Shown here in pieces: positions 28,028-37,430 of a stretch of 64,000 nucleotides of DNA; the stretch's first letter is position 1; every line of letters starts with the position of its first letter. The notes under the pieces are model-generated. The model was not told the origin of the DNA. It saw only the letters and a program-made list of their open reading frames with translations, and did no database searches. Source of the stretch: Cryobacterium melibiosiphilum (lineage in GTDB: Bacteria > Actinomycetota > Actinomycetes > Actinomycetales > Microbacteriaceae); the NCBI RefSeq assembly GCF_003602235.1, contig NZ_QZVS01000097.1:265802-329801 (forward strand), in the 5' to 3' direction. Both the position numbers and the translations under genes were made by a program.

Positions 28028-30975
28028 GGCTGCAGGGCCTTTCGGATTGGCATGCTGGGTAACGCGAGCCGGGTCAGGTCAAGGTGCTGCTGGGCGCGGA
28101 GCCCCGCGGCGTCGCCCGTGGGTTCGAATCCGAACGACGTCGCCCCGAGCACGAGAGTGGTCGTCGCCGGGGCGAGGGCCGCGAGCACCGTGACGAGTTC
28201 TCGACCAGCCGAATCGGCCGGCGGTCCATCGCCGAGATCGACAAAGACGACTCCGGGTCGTTCGGCGAGCGCCGCCGCCACGATCACCGCGGCGCGTTCG
28301 AGCGCGGTCAGCGACGACAGGGTGGTTGCTTCGCTGAGACGGATGCCCAGCGCCGCATTCAGCCGGTCGATCCAGCCCGCGAGCTGCGCGCCGGCGCGGG
28401 CCACGCGCAGTCCCGGCAGCGGCAGATTCGGCCGGCTCGGCCGGGTGAGGCTCAGCCGGGTGCCGATCAGATCGCCGACGGTGCCGCCAAGGCCGGCACC
28501 CCCGCCGACGTCGGCGAGCGCGACGGTGCGGAGCGCCCGGGCGCGTTCGCTGGGCAGCGGCGCGCGCAGCACCTGCAGGCGACCCGACACGGGGTCGAGG
28601 CGGCCGGCGAGGGTGGCGGCGAGCACGCGGCGATCCACGGTCTCCCCGGCCATCGTCACGATCGATCCTGCCGGCACCACCAGGTCGATGGGCCCGAGCT
28701 GGCCGACCGGGCCGACCTCAGCGGCCCCCTCCGGCGCGGGCAGCCCCACGACGAGCGCCTCGGCGGTGATGGCGGCCTGCTGCCGGCCGGCCCACTCGCT
28801 GTCGGCGAGGTGCTGGCGCAGGCCGACACCCTCGATGTCGACGTTGGGCAACACCCGAGCAAGCCAGCGCGGCAGCCACCAGGCGGCGTTGCCGGCCAGG
28901 GCCATCGCGGCCGGCACCAGGGTCATCCGCACCAGGAACGCGTCGAGGAACACCCCGACCGCGAGCGCGAAGGCGATGCCCTTGATCGCTCCGGTGCCCT
29001 CGGGCACGAACGCGAAGAAGACGAAGAACATGATCAGGGCCGCGGCCGTCACGACCCGGCCGGCGTGCGCGAAGCCGAAGATGATCGACTCGCGCGCCTT
29101 GCCGGTCTTCACGAATTCCTCGCGCATCCCGGACACGAGAAACACCTCGTAGTCCATCGCGAGGCCGAACAGCACCGCCATCAGCAGGATCGGCAGGAAG
29201 CTCAGGATCGGGCCGGGGTTTTCGACGCCGATCACGTCCGCGAACCAGCCCCACTGAAAGATCGCCACGGTCGCGCCGAGCGACGCGAACACCGACAGCA
29301 GAAAGCCGAGCGCCGCCTTGATCGGCACGAACACCGAGCGGAACACCATCATCAGCAGCACGATCGAGAGCCCGACCACGATCAGGGCGAACGGGATCAG
29401 CGCGTTGGTGAGCCGGTTGGAGATGTCGATGCCGACCGCGGTCGCGCCGGTCACCGTGATCGGTGTGCCGAGCTCGGTGTCGATGCCGGGCGCGATGTCG
29501 CGGATGGCCTGCACGAGGTCTTTGGTCGCCGGGTCGTCGGGCGCGGTCTCGGGCATGACCTGGATGATCGCGGTGTCCACGGTCGGGTTCGGGGTGCCGT
29601 CGCCGACGTAGGCGACGCCCGGCAGGGCGCGCAGGTCGGTGGCGATCACGTCGAGGTCCTCGAAGATCGTGGTCGTCTGGGTGATGTCGACCACCACGAT
29701 GAGCGGCCCGTTGTAGCCGGGACCGAAGTTGGCGTCGATCATCTCGAAGGCCTCGCGCTGGGTCGACCCGGCCGGTTCCGAGGCACCATCGGGCAGGTTC
29801 AGGTCGAGACTGAGCGCGGGAATGGCGAGCGTGCCGAGAATCACGACGACCGCGACGAGCGCCACGATCGGGGCCTTCAACACCAGGCCGACCCAGCGCC
29901 GTCCCATCGTGGGCTTCCCGGTGTCGGGCGTGGTGGCGCGTCGGTGCGCGCGGCCGCCGGGTTTCGGCGCGAGCCGCGCTTTCGCCAGTCCCAACACGGC
30001 GGGCAACAGCGTGATGGCAACGCCGATCGAGACCAGCACGGCGAACGCCGCGCCGACGCCCATCACGCTCAAGAAGGGAATGCCGACCACGAGCAGCCCC
30101 AGGAGGGCGATGATCACGGTCACGCCGGCAAACACAACGGCGCTTCCCGCGGTGGCGACGGATGTCGCGGCCGACTCATGCGGGTCGGCCCCGTTCGCGA
30201 GCTGCGTGCGATGCCGCGACAGGATGAACAGGGAGTAGTCGATGCCGACCGCGAGCCCGAGCATCAGGGCGAGCATCGGCGCGGTGCTCGACACCGGCAC
30301 GAACGCGCTGATCGCCGAGATGCCGCCGATCGCCACGCCGACGCCGATCAGCGCCATCAGCAGCGGCATCCCGGCGGCCATCAGCGACCCGAAGGTGATC
30401 ATCAGCACGACCCCGGCGAAGAGCACCCCGAAGACCTCGGTCACGGTGATGCCGAAGGTATTGTCCTGAAAGACCTGGCCGCCGAAGGCGACGTCGAGGC
30501 CGGCGTCGGTGCCGACGGACTTCGTCGCGGTGAGCTCCGCGAGCGTCTCGGGGGTGACATCCGTCGACTGCCCGGCGAGCTGAACCTGCGTGAACGCGGC
30601 AGAAGAGTCGGCGCTGATCGCGTTGGAGGCGTACTCGGAGTAGGGCAGGATCACGGTGTCGACGCCGTCGACGCCCTCCATCGCCGTGCCCATCGCTTCG
30701 ATCGCGGCCTGGTAGACCGGGTCGGTGACGGATGCCCCCGCCGGCGTCTCGTAGACCACCTGCACGGCCGCGCCGGCCGCCGACGGGAACACCGCGGCCA
30801 GCTTGTCGATGCTGTCCTGGGATTCGGTGCCGGGAATCGCGTAGGACTCCTGCGTCTGCCCGTTCAGGGCCACGCTGCCGCCGAGGATGCCGCCGAGCAG
30901 CACCACCCAGATTCCGATGACGAGCCAGGCACGGCGATAGGCGAAGTGTCCGATGCGATACAGAAGGGTGGCCAT
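28024..30975 (-). CDS. MMPL/RND exporter with C-terminal degenerate ABC-ATPase-like domain
   Basis: A 983-residue membrane protein. Residues 1 to about 715 are a full MMPL transporter: 12 helices, two large outside loops, and the paired motifs GLAVGIDYSLFILSRHR and FGLAMDYEVFLVSGMREE whose Asp residues carry protons in RND pumps. It probably exports a lipid or amphiphile. From about 725 to the end is an extra domain that follows an ABC nucleotide-binding domain in outline: VPAGSIVTMAGETVDRR (about 769-785) where Walker A should be, LSSLTALERAAVIVAAALAE (886 on) like the signature, and VVFVDLGDGPP (Asp913) like Walker B. The Gly-Lys-Ser/Thr of Walker A is missing, so ATP hydrolysis is unlikely. 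Its ATG overlaps the tetR stop and its stop overlaps the yhgE start. Confidence 0.9.
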   Translation of the reverse strand: MATLLYRIGHFAYRRAWLVIGIWVVLLGGILGGSVALNGQTQESYAIPGTESQDSIDKLAAVFPSAAGAAVQVVYETPAGASVTDPVYQAAIEAMGTAMEGVDGVDTVILPYSEYASNAISADSSAAFTQVQLAGQSTDVTPETLAELTATKSVGTDAGLDVAFGGQVFQDNTFGITVTEVFGVLFAGVVLMITFGSLMAAGMPLLMALIGVGVAIGGISAISAFVPVSSTAPMLALMLGLAVGIDYSLFILSRHRTQLANGADPHESAATSVATAGSAVVFAGVTVIIALLGLLVVGIPFLSVMGVGAAFAVLVSIGVAITLLPAVLGLAKARLAPKPGGRAHRRATTPDTGKPTMGRRWVGLVLKAPIVALVAVVVILGTLAIPALSLDLNLPDGASEPAGSTQREAFEMIDANFGPGYNGPLIVVVDITQTTTIFEDLDVIATDLRALPGVAYVGDGTPNPTVDTAIIQVMPETAPDDPATKDLVQAIRDIAPGIDTELGTPITVTGATAVGIDISNRLTNALIPFALIVVGLSIVLLMMVFRSVFVPIKAALGFLLSVFASLGATVAIFQWGWFADVIGVENPGPILSFLPILLMAVLFGLAMDYEVFLVSGMREEFVKTGKARESIIFGFAHAGRVVTAAALIMFFVFFAFVPEGTGAIKGIAFALAVGVFLDAFLVRMTLVPAAMALAGNAAWWLPRWLARVLPNVDIEGVGLRQHLADSEWAGRQQAAITAEALVVGLPAPEGAAEVGPVGQLGPIDLVVPAGSIVTMAGETVDRRVLAATLAGRLDPVSGRLQVLRAPLPSERARALRTVALADVGGGAGLGGTVGDLIGTRLSLTRPSRPNLPLPGLRVARAGAQLAGWIDRLNAALGIRLSEATTLSSLTALERAAVIVAAALAERPGVVFVDLGDGPPADSAGRELVTVLAALAPATTTLVLGATSFGFEPTGDAAGLRAQQHLDLTRLALPSMPIRKALQP

Positions 30976-31595
30976 CAGGGCTGCTTTCTCGACAGGGTGT
31001 GCGACACGGGGGCGAGCAGTTCGGTGAGCACCGTCACGAGGGCGGGGCGCAGGTCGTCATCGGCGGCGAGGTCGTCGTCGAGGTAGGTCATGCCGGCGAC
31101 GAGCGTGTACGCGGCGCCGCCGAGGGCGATACCGAACCGCAAGCGGTCTTCCACACTGGCCTGCTCGTCGCAGATCGATGCGGCGAGCCGCACGACGAGC
31201 GCGCGGGCCCGGTCGACGACCTCGATGCCGACCAGGGACTGGCCCTGATTGATGAAGGTGTGCAACTCGAAGCGATAGTGCAGCACGAAGTCGATGAAGT
31301 CACCCACGAAATATTTCCGAGATTCGACGCTGTCAGGCTCTGCCACGAACCGGTCGAGGATCTTCTCGAGATGATCGATTGCCGGGGTGAGCACCTCGGT
31401 CAGGATCGCTTCCTTCGAGGCGAAATGGTAGAGCACGCTGGACTTCGAGAACCCCGCCGCATCGGCGATGTGCTGCAGCGATGTCGCCGCGAAGCCCACC
31501 GACGCGAACTGGGCCAGGGCGACCGCGCGCAGCTCCCGTCCCGTTCGCGAGCGGATGCTCTCGGCGGGCAGGTTGGCGTGTTCGGTTTCAGTCAC
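30975..31595 (-). CDS. TetR family regulator of the mmpL-yhgE operon
   Basis: A 206-residue regulator with an N-terminal helix-turn-helix (about 20-66: ATSLQHIADAAGFSKSSVLYHF) and a C-terminal ligand-binding domain. It is the first gene of tetR-mmpL-yhgE; the TGA overlaps the mmpL ATG (TGATG), so repressor and transporter are made together. Two direct CTGACCGATCG repeats just upstream of the start are likely operator half-sites for self-control. Confidence 0.92.
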   Translation of the reverse strand: MTETEHANLPAESIRSRTGRELRAVALAQFASVGFAATSLQHIADAAGFSKSSVLYHFASKEAILTEVLTPAIDHLEKILDRFVAEPDSVESRKYFVGDFIDFVLHYRFELHTFINQGQSLVGIEVVDRARALVVRLAASICDEQASVEDRLRFGIALGGAAYTLVAGMTYLDDDLAADDDLRPALVTVLTELLAPVSHTLSRKQP

Positions 31596-31616
31596 GACAC
31601 GATCGTAGCTGTCCGA

Positions 31617-31651
31617 TCGGTCAGAATCTGCACGATCGGTCAGATTGCCCA
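31617..31651 (-). promoter_or_regulatory. Direct-repeat operator candidate upstream of tetR
   Basis: On the minus strand CTGACCGATCG occurs twice, about 21 bp apart, immediately upstream of the tetR start. Spacing of two helical turns and the location suggest binding sites for the TetR product, controlling tetR-mmpL-yhgE. This is inference from position. Confidence 0.5.
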
Positions 31652-31676
31652 GATTGCCCAGATTGCCCAGATTGGT
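31641..31676. repeat. 9-bp tandem repeat, intergenic
   Basis: Four units of CAGATTGCC (the last CAGATTGGT) lie between the divergent tetR and ABC-F genes and partly overlap the operator candidate. Copy number change here could alter promoter spacing. Confidence 0.85.
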
Positions 31677-31771
31677 CAGACAGATTCGGCGCCCAAAATT
31701 TCGACACCCAAATCAGGCTTCGGTAGAATCAGGACTCGCGACACCCTCGCGGCACTCCCGGGAGGACCAGC

Positions 31772-33367
<1,596 letters not shown>

Positions 33368-33412
33368 CGGCGCACACCGGCGGGCCGTACAGGCTGCACG
33401 CAGGAGGGAACC

Positions 33413-34357
33413 GTGCAGACTGGGTCCATGAAAACAATGACGTTACGCAACACGAACCTCGAAGTCTCCAACATCATCCTGGGGTTGATGCGCATCGTCC
33501 CCCTGGACGACGAGCAGATTCGCTCGCTCGTGGGTGCCGCCCGCGACGCCGGCATCACCCACTTCGACCACGCCGACGTCTACGGCAGCCACCCGCACGA
33601 GTGTGAGCAGCGCTTCGGCGACGCGATCACCTTCTCGGCCGCGGAACGAGCGAGCGTCACGATCCAGTCCAAGGTCGGACTGCGCGCCGGCTTCTGGGAC
33701 TTCTCGACCGAACACATCCTGCGCACGGTCGACGAGTCCCTTGCCGCGCTGGGCACGGACTACCTCGACCTGCTGCTGCTGCACCGCCCCGACGCCCTCG
33801 TGGAGCCCGACGAGGTCGCGGCCGCCTTCGACGAGCTCCACAGCACCGGCAAGGTGCTCAACTTCGGCGTCTCCAACCACACGCCCGGCCAGATCGAGCT
33901 GCTGAAGCGCTCGGTGACCCAGCCGCTCATCGCCAACCAGGTGCAGCTGAGCATCACCCACGCGCCGCTCATCGCCGCCGGCGTCGCCGCGAACATGGCG
34001 GGCCTCGACCAGTCCGTCGACCGCGACAACGGCATCCTCGACTACTGCCGCCTCAACGACATCACCCTGCAGGCGTGGTCGCCGTTCCAGAAGGGCTTCT
34101 TCGACGGGGTGTTCCTCGGCGACCGCGTCGGGTACCCCGAACTCAACACCGCGCTCGACGAGATTGCGACCGCGTACGATGTGTCCCCGGCTGCCATCGC
34201 CGTCGCCTGGATCACCCGCCACCCGGCCCACATCCAGGTCGTCCTCGGCACCACCAACGTGTCGCACCTGCTCGACTCCGCCGCCGGCTCCGATATCCCC
34301 CTCACGCGTCCCGAGTGGTACCGCCTCTTCACCGCAGCCGGGCACCAGCTGCCCTGA
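33413..34357 (+). CDS. Aldo/keto reductase
   Basis: A 314-residue TIM-barrel oxidoreductase using NADPH. The catalytic tetrad is visible as Asp and Tyr in FDHADVYG, Lys in IQSKVG and His in LLLHRPD. NADPH-binding contacts near the C-terminus sit around VLGTTNVSHL. The start is taken as GTG 33413 because AGGAGGG lies five to six bases before it; ATG 33428 is the alternative. It follows the ABC-F gene by 45 bases. The natural carbonyl substrate is unknown. Confidence 0.9.
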   Translation: MQTGSMKTMTLRNTNLEVSNIILGLMRIVPLDDEQIRSLVGAARDAGITHFDHADVYGSHPHECEQRFGDAITFSAAERASVTIQSKVGLRAGFWDFSTEHILRTVDESLAALGTDYLDLLLLHRPDALVEPDEVAAAFDELHSTGKVLNFGVSNHTPGQIELLKRSVTQPLIANQVQLSITHAPLIAAGVAANMAGLDQSVDRDNGILDYCRLNDITLQAWSPFQKGFFDGVFLGDRVGYPELNTALDEIATAYDVSPAAIAVAWITRHPAHIQVVLGTTNVSHLLDSAAGSDIPLTRPEWYRLFTAAGHQLP

Positions 34358-34376
34358 CCCGCCGCATCCGCTGCCC

Positions 34377-34488
34377 GCCAGTGTCGTGGGGAGGACGATG
34401 TCACCGGTTGTCGTCGCAGGGAGGACGATTCGACCAATTTTCGGCGTCTCATCCTCCCTCGGCCGCACACGCGTCCGCCGACACTGGC
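34377..34488. repeat. Inverted-repeat-bounded intergenic element
   Basis: GCCAGTGTCG at 34377-34386 and its perfect complement CGACACTGGC at 34479-34488 bound a 112-bp stretch. Inside, GGGAGGACGAT occurs at about 34389 and again 30 bp later, and a related copy occurs inverted near 34449-34458. It fills the gap between the aldo/keto reductase and the next dehydrogenase gene. Confidence 0.6.
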
Positions 34489-34499
34489 AGGCTTGTCGA

Positions 34500-35564
34500 A
34501 TGGCACATACCGAGACAAACACCATGATGGCCGTCGTACTCACGAGGTTCGGCGGCCCAGAGGTACTCGAGCTCCACCAGGACTGGCCTCGGCCACAACC
34601 CGCACCCAACGAGGTGCTCGTCAAGGTCACCGCGGCAGCGGTCAACAACACCGACCTGTGGACCCGTCAGGGCGCCTATGGCCGGCCCGAAGACCCGAAG
34701 GCGCTGGCCGGCTGGCTCGGGGACTTCGACTTTCCGCGCATCCAGGGCGGGGACATCTGCGGCGTCGTCACCGAGGTCGGCGCGAACGTGGGCGACCAGC
34801 TGCTCGGCCGCCGGGTGCTCATCGACCCCGCGCTGTACCCGACCGACGACGAGAATGCCTCCCCGACCGGCTACCTCGGCAGCGAAGCCGACGGCGGTTT
34901 CGCCCAGTACGTCGCCGTCGACGCGGCGCACGCCCACGACGTGCACGACTCGCCGCTGACCGACGAACAGCTCGCCTGCCTGCCGGTCGCCTTCGGCACC
35001 GCAATGGCCATGCTCGACCGCGCCAGAGTCCAGCCTGGCGAAACGGTCCTGGTGACCGGGGCATCCGGCGGGGTCGGCCTCGCCCTCGTCCAGCTAGCGT
35101 CGGCTCGCGGCGCCCACGTGCTCGCCATCACGAGCGGTTCCAAAGCGGATGTCGTGCTCGCCAACGGGGCAGCCCTGACGTTCAGCCGAGACTCCCGCCA
35201 CGTTGCCGACCAGATCCGCGCCGCGGCCCCCGACGGGCTGCACGTGGTCGCCGACATCGCCGGCGGCCCGGGCGTCGCCGCGCTCATGCCGTTGCTGCAG
35301 GACAACGGCCGTTGGGTGATCGCCGGCGCGGTCGCCGGGCCGGTGATCGAGTTCGACCTGCGCCGCCTCTACCTGCACAACATCCAGCTGATCGGCTCAT
35401 CAATGCACACGCGGGTGCATTTTCGGGGTCTGGTCGACCTCGCTCGCATCGGCGGCATCCGCCCCCAGATCAGCGCAACTTTTGCCCTGACGGCGATAAC
35501 GGATGCCCAGGCCGAGTTCTCCGCCCGCCGCCACGTCGGCAAAATCGTGCTCCTCCCCGAGTAG
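34500..35564 (+). CDS. Zinc-independent MDR alcohol dehydrogenase / quinone oxidoreductase-like
   Basis: A 354-residue medium-chain dehydrogenase/reductase. The N-terminal catalytic domain has the AAAVNNTDLWTRQGAYG and IQGGDICGVVTEVG segments, and the NADPH-binding Rossmann domain has VTGASGGVGLALVQLA at about 185-200. The structural zinc Cys cluster is absent, which suggests a quinone-oxidoreductase-like reductase. Start codons at 34500, 34524 and 34527 are possible; 34500 has GCAGG at a fair distance. The substrate is unknown. Confidence 0.88.
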   Translation: MAHTETNTMMAVVLTRFGGPEVLELHQDWPRPQPAPNEVLVKVTAAAVNNTDLWTRQGAYGRPEDPKALAGWLGDFDFPRIQGGDICGVVTEVGANVGDQLLGRRVLIDPALYPTDDENASPTGYLGSEADGGFAQYVAVDAAHAHDVHDSPLTDEQLACLPVAFGTAMAMLDRARVQPGETVLVTGASGGVGLALVQLASARGAHVLAITSGSKADVVLANGAALTFSRDSRHVADQIRAAAPDGLHVVADIAGGPGVAALMPLLQDNGRWVIAGAVAGPVIEFDLRRLYLHNIQLIGSSMHTRVHFRGLVDLARIGGIRPQISATFALTAITDAQAEFSARRHVGKIVLLPE

Positions 35565-35593
35565 CCACCGTGGACCTGCACGAGATAGGCCCC

Positions 35594-36067
35594 ATGACCA
35601 ATCCTGACCGTGTCGAGTGGTCCGGGAGCGATCCTCGGTACCGTCGCTCCGAGGCGACCTCGGTCGTCGGCACTGGCGGCGCCCTGTGGGAGCGCGCCTC
35701 CCACGGCGTGCTGCGCTGGGGAGTCAAGACCGCGAGCGGGTTTTCCGTCGACTGCACCGGCGCGGTTTCGCCCGGTGACCGGGTGATCGTCACGGCCCGG
35801 GCCTTCGGGGTGACCGTCGTGGAGCCGGTGGAGGTCGTCGCTGTCGTCGTGGAACCAGACCGGGTCGGCTTCGCTTACCGCACCCTGCCCGGCCATCCGG
35901 TCAGCGGTGAGGAGGCGTTCATTGTGCACCGCCACGAGGACGAGGTGCGTCTCACCGTGCGATCGCTCACCCGGGCGGCCCCCCAGCAGCCATGGCGAGC
36001 CCTCTACCCGCTACTTCGGGTCGCGCAACGGGTCGCGCGGAGACGTTACCTACGGTCGCTCGCCTAA
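35594..36067 (+). CDS. DUF1990 family protein
   Basis: A 157-residue soluble protein. The central ERASHGVLRWGVKTASGF and GDRVIVTARAFGVTVVEPVEVV stretches and the later FAYRTLPGHPVSGEEAFIV match the DUF1990 family, with the usual final Arg-rich helix (LLRVAQRVARRRYLRSL). Function unknown. It begins 29 bases after the dehydrogenase gene; an in-frame GTG at 35571 is an alternative start. Its 3' end overlaps the small minus-strand gene by 18 bases. Confidence 0.82.
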   Translation: MTNPDRVEWSGSDPRYRRSEATSVVGTGGALWERASHGVLRWGVKTASGFSVDCTGAVSPGDRVIVTARAFGVTVVEPVEVVAVVVEPDRVGFAYRTLPGHPVSGEEAFIVHRHEDEVRLTVRSLTRAAPQQPWRALYPLLRVAQRVARRRYLRSLA

Positions 36068-36211
36068 GGTGCCGGCCTCGTTTCGGACTTCGACGTCCTC
36101 GCGCCGCGACTCGTCTGCATCGCGGATTCCGGCCGCGACGGCTTTTCTCACCACGACGTACAGCACGTAGAAGAGCACGGCCACCAGAAAGAGTCCGAAG
36201 AAGAATTCCAT
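36050..36211 (-). CDS. 53-residue single-helix membrane protein
   Basis: Starts at ATG 36211 with MEFFFGLFLVAVLFYVLYVV, one clear membrane helix, followed by a charged tail (RKAVAAGIRDADESRRED) and stop at 36050. The helix followed by a charged tail and the high-GC third codon positions suggest a real small gene, but the ribosome site is weak. It is antisense to the last bases of the DUF1990 gene. No family is recognised. Confidence 0.55.
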   Translation of the reverse strand: MEFFFGLFLVAVLFYVLYVVVRKAVAAGIRDADESRREDVEVRNEAGTLGERP

Positions 36212-36304
36212 GCGTCAAGGGTAACGTCCCCGGCGCGGTCGCAATGGGTGCGCCAAGGCCTTGGGTTTTCGGCTCAAACGGGTACGGTGGACGCGGAGGC
36301 CCAC

Positions 36305-36517
36305 ATGCGAAAGTTTTTGTTTAATAGTGCGATGATCGGCGTAATTGCCGGTGGCTGGAACACCATTCAGGCCACCCGCAGCGGCCCGCGCGACTGGCGC
36401 CTCGCGCTGCTCTGGGCCGGTTGGCTGCTGAGCGTCGCCGCAGCCGTCGGCACCGTCATCGACGAGTCCAACGAGCGCCGCGCGGACACCGAGAACAAGA
36501 AGCCGCTCAAGAAGTAG
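36305..36517 (+). CDS. 70-residue membrane protein
   Basis: Starts at ATG 36305. A weakly hydrophobic first segment (about 6-18) and one clear helix (about 34-52, LALLWAGWLLSVAAAVGTVI) are followed by a charged, Lys-rich tail. No family is recognised. The gap after it (36518-36684) holds a 7-bp-arm hairpin at 36572-36596 and three imperfect CACGAGGCTCGG-like repeats. Confidence 0.65.
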   Translation: MRKFLFNSAMIGVIAGGWNTIQATRSGPRDWRLALLWAGWLLSVAAAVGTVIDESNERRADTENKKPLKK

Positions 36518-36684
36518 CCGCCCGGCACACGAGGCTCGGTACGCGGGGCTCGGGACACGAGGCCCCGACAAGCGAGTGCTGAGTATAGCCACTCGCGGGT
36601 CGGCGCGGCGTGTCTGCCGTCCCTGAGGCATCCGTGGCGCACACTGGGACACAGTGGTTATCTGCCGCGTGAAAGGGGTCCCTC

Positions 36685-37278
36685 ATGTTTGGTCGACGAC
36701 GACGAGCGGCCCGCGCGGCCGAAGCGCGGGAACTCGAGCTGCGCGCCCTGAACCTGGGCGCGCTCAAGCTCACCGAGCCGGAGCCGCCGGCATCCGCTTC
36801 GCCGGCATCCGCTTCGCCTGCATTTGCTTCGACGGTGCCCGACCCGGCGACCGTGGATCTCAGCGCCGACGCCGTCACCGACCTGTTGCACCGCCAGCTG
36901 AACCACCTCATCGGCACCGACGGCATCTGGACGCTCGTTCCCCGCAGCAGCGACGACACCGAGGTCTTTTTTCACGAGCTCCAGGCCCAGGAAATCGCTC
37001 GTCTGCTCAGCTCCGCCCTGCAGACGGCTACCGCGCGTGCCAGCGCTGATGTGGCTCCGGCCCCCGCTCTCTCCGCCGCGGTGCCAGCCCGCGACACCGC
37101 GTCAGACGCCGTTCCCCCCACTGCGGCGCCCGTCTCGACGTCGACCCTGACGACCCCGATCACCGAGCCCGCCGAGCCGACAGCCCTGCCGTGGGCCCCG
37201 CGCCCGGTCACGCACTGGGCCGAACCGGATTCGGCTCGGGCCCTCGCTCCCGTGCGCGCTGGGGCGACTGGGCGCTAA
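36685..37278 (+). CDS. Hypothetical protein, low complexity ends
   Basis: A 197-residue protein. The start is basic (MFGRRRRAARAAEARELELR), followed by PASAS repeats. The only ordered-looking part is about 55-120 (DAVTDLLHRQLNHLIGTDGIWTLVPRSSDDTEVFFHELQAQEIA, given in pieces: the DLLHRQLN and EVFFHELQAQEIA helices). The rest is Ala/Pro/Thr-rich. An AAGGGG precedes the ATG. No family is recognised. Confidence 0.6.
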   Translation: MFGRRRRAARAAEARELELRALNLGALKLTEPEPPASASPASASPAFASTVPDPATVDLSADAVTDLLHRQLNHLIGTDGIWTLVPRSSDDTEVFFHELQAQEIARLLSSALQTATARASADVAPAPALSAAVPARDTASDAVPPTAAPVSTSTLTTPITEPAEPTALPWAPRPVTHWAEPDSARALAPVRAGATGR

Positions 37279-37297
37279 CGGTGGCAGGCACCGCGCA

Positions 37298-37375
37298 CGA
37301 GAAGCGGATAGGCCGACAAATACCCGCCAGTTGAACCGCTATTCAGCGACTTGGCGTCGAATTCACCGCTTTTCG
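37298..37375. repeat. Inverted-repeat element, copy 2
   Basis: CGAGAAGCGG at 37298-37307 and CCGCTTTTCG at 37366-37375 bound exactly 78 bp, the same core length as the element at 1107-1184. Ungapped alignment of the two in the same orientation gives about 45 of 78 identical bases, best at the ends and at a central CCGCT. It lies between the hypothetical gene and the GH15 gene. Confidence 0.6.
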
Positions 37376-37430
37376 ACACGGGCGGGCCCCGCCGCATCGC
37401 TCACGGTGCCCCCTGAGGCACAATAGCTGC

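Noticed and set aside
28084..31086. About 1000-codon open frame antisense to mmpL
   Set aside because: It is Arg/His/Gly/Asp-rich with no domain likeness; long antisense frames are expected opposite high-GC genes. The same applies to other long antisense frames, for example opposite the GH15, coxL and ilvE genes.
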